From positions 1 through 64,000 of the forward strand of contig CAYRNY010000015.1 in the NCBI GenBank assembly GCA_964425755.1: a DNA stretch of 64,000 bases, read 5' to 3'. This DNA comes from CAYRNY01 sp964425755. GTDB lineage: Bacteria > Chloroflexota > Anaerolineae > Aggregatilineales > Aggregatilineaceae. The position numbers and the translations under genes are program-made. Below the pieces are notes generated by a model. That model was not told where the DNA came from. It saw only the letters and a list, made by a program, of their open reading frames with translations, and made no database searches. Of this stretch, positions 25,238 to 34,144 are shown in pieces; position 1 is the stretch's first letter; every line of letters begins with the position of its first letter.

Positions 25238-27099
25238 GCAATTCATTGGTCATCGCCGCCGTCACCGATGCCTTACGCGGCCTCCTGCAAAACGATTTTG
25301 ACACGACGTTCGACGGCGTGCAGGTCTTGACGCGCGCGCCCGACCGTGTGAGCGCCGTGAACGGCAACGGCAACAGCTTCTTGAACCTGTTTCTGTATCA
25401 CGCTGCGCCCAATGCCCATTGGCGTAACATGGATATCCCCTGGCAGGTCAAACCTGGGGAGACCGGTCACGTGCCGCTGGCGCTCAACCTGTACTACCTG
25501 CTGAGTGTCTACAGCGCCGATGACGACGAGCGCATCGGCCACACGATCCTGGGGCGCGCGATGGGCATCCTGCACGATCGCCCAGAGCTAACCGCCGCTG
25601 CGATCAACGCGGCGCTGAGCGATCTCAGCGGGCAGGCGCTTTCGCACGAGGAAGCGGAACGCGTGCGCATCACGCCGGTCGCGTTGAGCCTGGATGAAAT
25701 GTCCAAGTTGTGGTCGACGTTTCAGACGCAGTATCGCCTGTCGGCAGCCTATGAGGTAGCGGTTGTGCTGATCGAAAGCGAGGAACCCGCCACGACACCC
25801 TTGCCGGTCCTGACGCGCGGCGAAGAGGATCGCGGCGTGCACGGGCAGGCGAGCCTTGAGCAACCGGTCCCGCCGTTCCCGGCGATCACGGGAGTCGAAG
25901 CGGCCAGCGGCGATCCGAGCGCGGAACCAGGCGGGACGCTGGTGATCCGGGGTTACAACCTGGACGGCGATGATCCCGCGCTCGTGTTCCGGCATCCGTT
26001 GCTGGATGCCCCGCTTGTGCGCACCGATATCGCCGAGCAGAGCGCGACGGAAATCACCTTTGACATGCCGGACGAAAGCAGTTCCGCTCCCTGGGAAGGG
26101 CCGCCGGGCACGTACCGCGTGGGGTTGGCGTTCAGCACACTCGCGGGCGAGTCCGAAGGAGAGGGCGGCCCTTCCGAAGCGGAGGAAGCGACCGTCACCT
26201 GTCCGGGGTTCTTGCCGTCGCGGCTGGTGATCGGCGCGCGGGCGCGCTGCCTGCCCCCGGACTCCAACAACATCCGCGCCGAGCCTGAGCTTGATGCGAC
26301 CTTCCTGGGCCAGATCGATCCGGGCGAGCTGTGTGCCGTGATCGACGGCCCGTCCTGTGACGAGGCGAACAACATCGCGTGGTGGCAGGTCAGGTTTGGG
26401 AACGTGATCGGCTGGACGGCGGAGGGACAGGCGGACCAGTACTGGCTGGCCCCTGAGCCGGCCCCGACGTCGTGCCCAGGGTTCCAACCCCCGCGGCTTG
26501 TGGCCGGCCAGCGTGGGCGCATCACGACCGGCTCAGGCATCAACCTGCGTACGTTGCCATCGACAACGGGCACGTTGCTGACCACGCTGCCGACCGGCAC
26601 GGAATTCGACGTATTGGCCGGGCCGGTGTGTGATGCCGCCAACAGCATCGCGTGGTGGCGTGTGGATGCGGACGGCGCGGCGGGCTGGATGGCGGAGGGA
26701 CAGGGCAGCACATACTGGACTGAACCCCTGCCGCCCGCGCCGGAACCACCGGCGGAGGAGACTATCCCGCTGGCGACCAACGAGGTGTCGTTCGACCTGG
26801 CCCCTAAGATCACCGCTATCACCGTAGAAGGCGCCGGCGGGGATGATATCGACGTGACGCTTGCCGTCACGCCGGACGTGTGGAAAAAGCAGCAGGTTTT
26901 CCTGCTCTTTGGCAATCGCGCTGTGCTGCTGCCCGCGCGTGAGGCTGAACACACCGGCAGCCTGACCTTCCGGGTTACCGGCGTCGCGCCGGGCACGTAC
27001 CTGGTTCGGCTGCGGGTGGATGGGGTGGACAGTTTGCTGATTGATCGAAGTGTTTCGCCACCTGTGTTTAAAGATTCGATGAAAGTCGTGATTGAATAA
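25234..27099 (+). CDS. DUF4255 (Pvc16/Afp16-type) cap protein with inserted SH3 pair
   Basis: The N-terminal 190 residues (VIAAVTDALRGLLQNDFD, NLFLYHAAPNAHWRNMDIPW, PLALNLYYLLSVYSADDDER) are a DUF4255/Pvc16_N domain, the eCIS cap or tail-terminator that ends tube and sheath. Residues 205-310 and 513-621 look like beta-rich IPT/TIG-like domains. Between them, residues 323-505, are two SH3b-like repeats with matching IAWWQVRFGNVIGWTAEGQ and IAWWRVDADGAAGWMAEGQ. Ordinary relatives run straight from the first TIG-like part to the LAPKITAI part, so the SH3 pair looks like an insertion. The protein is 621 residues, far longer than the usual cap. GTG start at 25234 overlaps the upstream stop. Confidence 0.88.
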   Translation: MSNSLVIAAVTDALRGLLQNDFDTTFDGVQVLTRAPDRVSAVNGNGNSFLNLFLYHAAPNAHWRNMDIPWQVKPGETGHVPLALNLYYLLSVYSADDDERIGHTILGRAMGILHDRPELTAAAINAALSDLSGQALSHEEAERVRITPVALSLDEMSKLWSTFQTQYRLSAAYEVAVVLIESEEPATTPLPVLTRGEEDRGVHGQASLEQPVPPFPAITGVEAASGDPSAEPGGTLVIRGYNLDGDDPALVFRHPLLDAPLVRTDIAEQSATEITFDMPDESSSAPWEGPPGTYRVGLAFSTLAGESEGEGGPSEAEEATVTCPGFLPSRLVIGARARCLPPDSNNIRAEPELDATFLGQIDPGELCAVIDGPSCDEANNIAWWQVRFGNVIGWTAEGQADQYWLAPEPAPTSCPGFQPPRLVAGQRGRITTGSGINLRTLPSTTGTLLTTLPTGTEFDVLAGPVCDAANSIAWWRVDADGAAGWMAEGQGSTYWTEPLPPAPEPPAEETIPLATNEVSFDLAPKITAITVEGAGGDDIDVTLAVTPDVWKKQQVFLLFGNRAVLLPAREAEHTGSLTFRVTGVAPGTYLVRLRVDGVDSLLIDRSVSPPVFKDSMKVVIE

Positions 27100-27102
27100 C
27101 GT

Positions 27103-29099
<1,997 letters not shown>

Positions 29100-29103
<4 letters not shown>

Positions 29104-29420
29104 ACATCAACGTGCACATCGAGCACCTGGTCCTGGAAGGCATCGATCTCACGCCGGACGCGCGCGCCGAGTTGAAGGCCGCCGTCGAGACGGAACTGGC
29201 GCGGCTGGTCGCCGAACGGAAGGTCCCATCCATGGCGCAAACGGGGCAAAGTTTGCACACCGTTCCCACGCAGAACCTGCAATTGACTGACACGCGCGAC
29301 CCTGCGAGTCTGGGACGACAGATTGCTCGCTCAGTGTATGGAGGATTAAGCTATGGCCAATCGACGCACCGCACCGCAGCACAGCAACCGGCAGGCGATC
29401 CCCAACAAGCAAGCCGATAA
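29100..29420 (+). CDS. Small eCIS-associated protein
   Basis: This 106-residue protein begins MNINVHIEHLVLEGIDL, a strand-like segment, then a helix PDARAELKAAVETELARLVA, and ends in a polar unstructured tail. I do not recognise a domain. Similar short proteins stand between the ATPase and DUF4157 genes of other eCIS loci. The start overlaps the ATPase stop (ATGA). The last 68 bases overlap the DUF4157 gene in another frame, which suggests that the tail is not critical or that the two are expressed together. Confidence 0.65.
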
Positions 29421-30540
29421 ATTCCTGGTGAAGCAGAAACCGGACAAAGATGGTCCGGGTTCCGAAATGGCACCGCCAGAGGTATATGAAGCCCTGGAAA
29501 CGCCGAGCCGCCCGCTGGAGGACAAGACACGCCGATTTTTGGAGTCCCGGTTTGATCGCGATTTCGGCCAGGTACGCGTGCACGCTGACCATAAGGCTAA
29601 CGAATCGGCACGCGTGCTGGGGGCAGCGGCGTACACTGTCGAGCATGACATCGTTTTTGCCCGTAACCGTTATGATCCTGATTCCTTCGCTGGCCTGGCC
29701 CTGATTGCACATGAGATCGCGCATACGGCGCAAGCCGCGTCGAGCACGCCGGAAAATGGCGTTGTCGTCGAGCGATCTAACGATGTCCAGGAAGCGCAAG
29801 CACGCGCGGCTACGCGGGCGATCTTGCGCGGTGAAACTGTCCCGCGAATTCACCGCCGGGCTGAGGCACCGACGGCCCGCTTGACAGAAGATGACGTTGT
29901 GACGGGGGCCGCAGTCGGCGCGGGAGTTGGTCTTGTGGCGGGTGCGGTCGTCGGTGGGCTAATTGGTGGGCCGCTTGGTGCACTGGCCGGCGGTTTGATC
30001 GGCGCGGTTGCCGGTGGGGCGATCGGCGCGGGGATTGGTGCCGCGATGGGCCCGTTTCCCACGTTTAACCAGATCGTCGCCGACCGCGACGTACAGACGC
30101 AGACCGATCGCGCCTGGCGCAATACAGAAGCCGCTGCCACACCCGCCTCGCGCCGCGAGGAAGGTTTCTGGATTCGCCTGAACACGAAGACAAATCGCTA
30201 CGAGTTCACCCCTACGATCCTGGGAGCGGCGAGTCCACCGCTTGGTGGTGCGTCGGTCGATCTGGGAGCGCGTCCTGCGGACAGCAATCCCGGCACAGCC
30301 GACGCGATCTACACCGTGGCGTCATTCCACACGCACACACCGACCGCACACCGACCTGTTGGGCGTCCGGTAGGCCCTTCGGGGGCTGATAACCGGGTAG
30401 ACACTAGCGATGACGTTGTAGGCGTGGTGTATGACTATATCGAATCACCGGCAGGGTCCGGCAATATCCCTGCGGGACATCCGATTGGCTCTCCCGCGAA
30501 ACGTTACCATTCTGGCCCGAACCGGCGACAGCGACTCTAG
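29353..30540 (+). CDS. DUF4157 protein with glycine zipper and JAB-like C-terminus; candidate effector
   Basis: This 395-residue protein has three parts. Residues 55-130 are a DUF4157 domain (RRFLESRFDRDFGQVRVHAD) with the zinc-protease motif His120-Glu-Ile-Ala-His124. Residues 185-235 are an almost pure Gly/Ala/Val/Ile glycine zipper, able to form membrane hairpins or a pore. Residues 245-395 look like a DUF4329/JAB-type toxin domain, with FHTH (His326, His328) and later SGAD (Ser343-Asp346). DUF4157 is the commonest leader on eCIS cargo. A small gene follows. ATG 29353 has GGAGG upstream. It may be a tube-loaded toxin; activity is inferred. Confidence 0.8.
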   Translation: MANRRTAPQHSNRQAIPNKQADKFLVKQKPDKDGPGSEMAPPEVYEALETPSRPLEDKTRRFLESRFDRDFGQVRVHADHKANESARVLGAAAYTVEHDIVFARNRYDPDSFAGLALIAHEIAHTAQAASSTPENGVVVERSNDVQEAQARAATRAILRGETVPRIHRRAEAPTARLTEDDVVTGAAVGAGVGLVAGAVVGGLIGGPLGALAGGLIGAVAGGAIGAGIGAAMGPFPTFNQIVADRDVQTQTDRAWRNTEAAATPASRREEGFWIRLNTKTNRYEFTPTILGAASPPLGGASVDLGARPADSNPGTADAIYTVASFHTHTPTAHRPVGRPVGPSGADNRVDTSDDVVGVVYDYIESPAGSGNIPAGHPIGSPAKRYHSGPNRRQRL

Positions 30541-30562
30541 CAGTCGTTAAGGATACGCTGAC

Positions 30563-30784
30563 ATGCTTACTGAAGAGGAAGCCGTGGCCCGTGCAAAGGA
30601 AGCGATTGAAGGGCTGGCTACGATTCAGCCAGATTCAACCGTCGAGGTTAAACGCCGGCGCAAAAAATATATTGTGACGTTTGTCCGGTTCAACCCGCCC
30701 GGCGTGCGTGGCCCGGATTTTGACGCCAAAGTGACTCTCGACGCCGAGACGGGCGAGATCCTCGAAATTCTCGGTGCGTCGTAG
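30563..30784 (+). CDS. Small PepSY-like protein, possible immunity or partner of the effector
   Basis: This 73-residue protein begins with a helix TEEEAVARAKEAIEGLAT, then strands EVKRRRKKYIVTFVRF and AKVTLDAETGEILEILG. The last part matches the DxxTGEIL strand-turn of PepSY-like folds. It sits 22 bases after the DUF4157 effector gene and 16 bases before the structural genes resume. That is where an immunity protein or cargo chaperone would be expected. I cannot tell these apart from sequence, and no signal peptide is present. Confidence 0.6.
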   Translation: MLTEEEAVARAKEAIEGLATIQPDSTVEVKRRRKKYIVTFVRFNPPGVRGPDFDAKVTLDAETGEILEILGAS

Positions 30785-30800
30785 GAATGGACGAAAGGTT

Positions 30801-31457
30801 ATGACCACATTTCCAGGCTCACCCCGTTTAGTCAAAGGCGGCATCGTGCTGCTCGACCCGGATACTGGGGCGATTCTGCGCGTGATCGCGCTGCAATATA
30901 ACCCGGAGACGCTCACGCGGTCGCTGCAGGTGCAGTCTATCGGTGAGGACGCGCTGCCGTCGCAGGCCCTGCGCCTGAAGGGCCCGCCGGTCGAGACGAT
31001 CAAGCTGGAAGCCGCGATCGACGCCGCCGACCAGTTGGAGTTTCCCGGCCAGCATGCCACGACCGTGCAGCATGGCATCGCGCCGCAGCTTGCCGCACTG
31101 GAGGCGATCCTCTACCCCACCAGCAGCGACCTGCGCGCCAATAACGCGCGCGCGGCGGCGGGCACGCTGGAGATCGCGCCGACCGAAGCCCCGCTGACGG
31201 TGTTTATCTGGGGCAAGAACCGCATCCAACCGGTCCGGCTGACCGATCTCAGCATCACCGAAGAGGCGTTCGACCCGGCGCTTAACCCGCTGCGGGCGAC
31301 GGTCAGCCTGAGCCTGCGCGTGCTCAGCGTGTCCGACCTAGGCTTCGATCACCGGGGCGGCAGGCTGTTTATGGTGTACCAGGAGAATCTCGAACGGCTG
31401 GCCGGGTTACAGCCCAGCAGCCCGCTCTCCGACCTGGGAATCAAGGGGATACCGTAA
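30801..31457 (+). CDS. Contractile injection system tube-adaptor protein (Pvc7/Afp7 N-terminal type)
   Basis: This 218-residue protein fits the CIS_tube N-terminal domain. It opens with LVKGGIVLLDPDTGAILRVI and IALQYNPETLTRSLQVQSI, followed by LRLKGPPVETIKLEAAIDA. It forms the first ring(s) joining the hub to the inner tube. In Afp7/Pvc7 this domain is fused to a LysM domain; here the LysM is the next separate gene, so the usual single protein is split. ATG 30801 is preceded by GAAAGG. Confidence 0.85.
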   Translation: MTTFPGSPRLVKGGIVLLDPDTGAILRVIALQYNPETLTRSLQVQSIGEDALPSQALRLKGPPVETIKLEAAIDAADQLEFPGQHATTVQHGIAPQLAALEAILYPTSSDLRANNARAAAGTLEIAPTEAPLTVFIWGKNRIQPVRLTDLSITEEAFDPALNPLRATVSLSLRVLSVSDLGFDHRGGRLFMVYQENLERLAGLQPSSPLSDLGIKGIP

Positions 31458-31775
31458 ATGTTTGAGAAGTTTCCGATCAACAGCCGTTACTACCGGGCGG
31501 AGACCGCCCAGTTCACCACAAAAGACGGGCGAACGGTGGTGTATTTGCGCCGTCGTTTTGTGCCGCCGCCGGAAAGTTTCTCGCTGCTACAGGTGCACAG
31601 TGTCACGCAGGGAGAGCGCCTGGACCACGTGGCCGCACAATACCTGGGCGACCCAGAGCAGTTCTGGCGCATCGCCGACGCGAACAACGCGATGCGGCCT
31701 GAGGATTTGATGCAGACCGGTCGCAAGCTGCGCATCACGCTTCCAGAAGGGATTCCAGGGGTGCCTAATGCTTAA
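31458..31775 (+). CDS. LysM-domain baseplate protein (gp53-like)
   Basis: This 105-residue protein has a C-terminal LysM motif of about 50 residues (VTQGERLDHVAAQYLGDPEQ, FWRIADANNAMRPEDL, GRKLRITLP). It corresponds to the LysM part of Afp7/Pvc7 and gp53 that sits at the tube-baseplate joint. It begins on the base after the preceding stop and overlaps the hub gene by eight bases. A structural joint is more likely than peptidoglycan binding. Confidence 0.85.
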   Translation: MFEKFPINSRYYRAETAQFTTKDGRTVVYLRRRFVPPPESFSLLQVHSVTQGERLDHVAAQYLGDPEQFWRIADANNAMRPEDLMQTGRKLRITLPEGIPGVPNA

Positions 31776-32895
31776 GGGTGGCATTCATCTCTCGCTGCTG
31801 ATCGGCCCGGCGGTCCCTGTCCCGGCCTCTGCGGAGGTCGTGAAGGCTTTGACCGGGGTGCAGGTCACGCGGGCGGCGGGCGAACCCAGCGGCTTCCAAT
31901 TGACTTTCGAGTTCAGCGTCGATTCGGTGCTTAATACTTTGCTGCTGCTGGTTGGCGAAGTGGGGCCGATCGTGCGCGTGATCCTCGTGGCTACGGTTAA
32001 GGGCACACCGCACGTACTGATCGACGGTGTGATCACCAACGTGCAGGTCACGCCGGACGTGATGTCCGGCAAGTCAGTTCTGACGCTGACCGGCAAAGAC
32101 TTGACCGCCGTGATGGAAAAGCTCGACACCAGCGGTCTGCCTTATCCGGCGATGCCGGTAGAGGCGCGGGTCGCCTTCATCCTGGCGAAATATGCCGTTT
32201 TCGGGATCGTCCCGATGGTGATCCCGACCATATTGATGGACGTTCCGATCCCGGTGGAGAAAATCCCCACGCACCAGGGCAACGACCTGGAATACATTAA
32301 CCTTCTGGCGCGGGAAGCGGGTTACGTGTTTTACATCGAGCCCGGCCCGGCCCCCGGCATGAACATCGCCTACTGGGGGCCGGAGATCAAAACCGGCGTT
32401 CCACAGCCAGCGTTGTCGGTCAATATGGATATGTTCACGAATGTTGAGGGGCTGAGTTTCCAGTTCAACAACGAGCAGCGGACCCTGCCTGTCGTGCTGA
32501 TCCACAACGAGCTGACGAAAATCCCGATTCCCATCCCGATCCCGGATGTCGGCTTGCTGAACCCGCCGCTTGGTTTGATCCCGCCGATTCCCGCGCGCAT
32601 CGAACCGCTGCGCGACACGGCCAAGCTCAACCCGATCCGTGCGGCGCTGCTTGGCGTGTCGGCGGCGGCGCGCTCGGCGGATGTGGTGACGGGTACGGGG
32701 TCGCTGGATGTGCTGCGCTACGGGCACGTGCTAAAGGCGCGCGGGCTGGTGGGCGTGCGTGGTGCTGGACACGCGTTTGACGGGCTGTATTTTGTCAAGA
32801 AAGTGACGCACAAGATTCAGCGCGGCGAGTTCAAGACGGACTTCGTTTTGACGCGCAACGCGCTTGTCTCAACCGTTCCTAATGTTCCGGTGTAA
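31768..32895 (+). CDS. Baseplate hub protein (gp27/late control D type)
   Basis: This 375-residue protein matches the hub component of contractile tails. After an N-terminal beta domain (VLTLTGKDLTAVMEK-like at 105-120, here SVLTLTGKDLTAVMEKLD) comes the GNDLEYINLLAREAGYVFYI motif near 170, typical of gpD/gp27 and VgrG N-terminal modules. The C-terminus GHVLKARGLVGVRGAGHAFD followed by LYFVKKVTHKI is also characteristic. In Afp8 this part is fused to the gp5-like spike; here hub and spike are separate adjacent genes. Confidence 0.88.
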   Translation: MLKGGIHLSLLIGPAVPVPASAEVVKALTGVQVTRAAGEPSGFQLTFEFSVDSVLNTLLLLVGEVGPIVRVILVATVKGTPHVLIDGVITNVQVTPDVMSGKSVLTLTGKDLTAVMEKLDTSGLPYPAMPVEARVAFILAKYAVFGIVPMVIPTILMDVPIPVEKIPTHQGNDLEYINLLAREAGYVFYIEPGPAPGMNIAYWGPEIKTGVPQPALSVNMDMFTNVEGLSFQFNNEQRTLPVVLIHNELTKIPIPIPIPDVGLLNPPLGLIPPIPARIEPLRDTAKLNPIRAALLGVSAAARSADVVTGTGSLDVLRYGHVLKARGLVGVRGAGHAFDGLYFVKKVTHKIQRGEFKTDFVLTRNALVSTVPNVPV

Positions 32896-32911
32896 GTGAG
32901 GTGTTTCTCGG

Positions 32912-33415
32912 ATGGAAAAGTTCTTCGGCAAATATCGCGGGACCGTGCTCAATAATGTTGATCCGCTGCAAAAGGGACGTATCCAGGTTCAGGTACCAGA
33001 CGTGCTGGGGATGAGCTTGTCGAGTTGGGCGATGCCGTGCGTGCCGGTGGCTGGCCAGCAGATGGGGGCCTATTTCGTTCCGCGAGTGGGCAGCGGTGTG
33101 TGGGTGGAATTTGAAGGCGGCGATCCTGACTATCCCATCTGGACCGGCGGGTTCTGGGGGTCAACCGCTGAGGTTCCCGCGCTGGCGTTGGCAGGAAATC
33201 CGGTGTCGCCCAGCATTGTGCTCCAGACGGGGCTGCAAAACACGATCTCGATCAGCGATGTGCCGGGGACCGGCGGCATCCTGCTGAAGACAACCACCGG
33301 CGCGTTCATCTCGATCAACGACGTGGGGATCACCATCTCCAACGGTAAGGGCGCGACGATCACGCTGACCGGGCCGACGGTCACCATCAACCAGGGCGCG
33401 CTAGTCGTCACGTGA
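32912..33415 (+). CDS. Spike protein with OB fold (gp5/gpV type)
   Basis: This 167-residue protein is the central spike. It has an OB fold (KYRGTVLNNVDPLQKGRIQV, VGSGVWVEFEGGDPDYPIWT) and a C-terminal triple-strand needle with repeating polar/hydrophobic pattern (ISIND, ITISNGKGATITLTGPTVTI). It belongs to the phage baseplate assembly V/gp5 group. It lies between the hub and the PAAR-like tip gene, in the order that matches the physical order of the particle. Confidence 0.92.
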   Translation: MEKFFGKYRGTVLNNVDPLQKGRIQVQVPDVLGMSLSSWAMPCVPVAGQQMGAYFVPRVGSGVWVEFEGGDPDYPIWTGGFWGSTAEVPALALAGNPVSPSIVLQTGLQNTISISDVPGTGGILLKTTTGAFISINDVGITISNGKGATITLTGPTVTINQGALVVT

Positions 33416-33440
33416 GGCGCAGGGGGAAAGGATAACTACC

Positions 33441-33785
33441 ATGCCAGGATTTCTTGTTCACGTCGGCGCGCAGGGCATGTGCCCGCACGCCGGGCAAGTC
33501 ACGTTTACGACGACCAACGCGCGGGTGTTGGTGAACGGCCAACCGGCGGTGACGCTGCCGGATGTCTTCACGATCGCCGGGTGCCCGTTTCAAATCCCGG
33601 TCGGGGCGGGGACCAAGCCGCAGCCGTGCGTTACGGGGCGCTGGGTTGTCCCGGCGACGCGCGTCCTGATCAACGGCCAGCCTGCGATCTTGCAGGCGAG
33701 TAGTGGGTTGTGCCAAAGCGCTGAGCAAATCCCACAAGGGCCGCCGACCGTCACGGTAGTGCAAACGCGGGTGAGTGGCATATGA
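33441..33785 (+). CDS. PAAR-like spike-tip protein
   Basis: This 114-residue protein is the likely needle tip. It has two repeats of ARVLVNGQPAVT / TRVLINGQPAIL with cysteines in MCPHAG, IAGCPF, PQPC and GLCQSA, a pattern suited to metal binding like PAAR tips (DUF4280-like). It sharpens the spike and may carry cargo. Its stop overlaps the next start (ATGA). Confidence 0.85.
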   Translation: MPGFLVHVGAQGMCPHAGQVTFTTTNARVLVNGQPAVTLPDVFTIAGCPFQIPVGAGTKPQPCVTGRWVVPATRVLINGQPAILQASSGLCQSAEQIPQGPPTVTVVQTRVSGI

Positions 33786-34144
33786 CCAACATCGATTATC
33801 CCTTCCACTTTGACGACAGCGGGCGCACGGCAACGGCAAGTGATCTGCGCCACATCCGCAACATGATCGAGCAATTTCTCTTTACAAACCCCGGCGAGCG
33901 TGTCAACCGGCCCGATTTCGGCAGCGGCCTGCTGAACATGATCTTCGAACCGAACAGCGTGCAGATCGCCAGCGTGCTGCAGCAGACGATCCAGGCCGGC
34001 TTGCAGCACTGGCTCAGCGACGTGATCGTGGTTAACGCGGTCGAGGTCGATAGCGAGGACTCCACGTTGCGGGTATTGGTCCAATACACGGTGCGGCAGA
34101 CCGGTGAAACACGTACCGACAGCTTCGAACGGAGCAGCGTATGA
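33782..34144 (+). CDS. Baseplate wedge protein (gp25/GPW type)
   Basis: This 120-residue protein is a gp25-like lysozyme-fold wedge protein without enzymatic role. The family core is HIRNMIEQFLFTNPGERVNR followed by PDFGSGLLNMIF, and the C-terminal beta sheet TLRVLVQYTVRQTGE. It nucleates sheath assembly on the baseplate. Start and stop both overlap the neighbours by four bases. Confidence 0.93.
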   Translation: MTNIDYPFHFDDSGRTATASDLRHIRNMIEQFLFTNPGERVNRPDFGSGLLNMIFEPNSVQIASVLQQTIQAGLQHWLSDVIVVNAVEVDSEDSTLRVLVQYTVRQTGETRTDSFERSSV

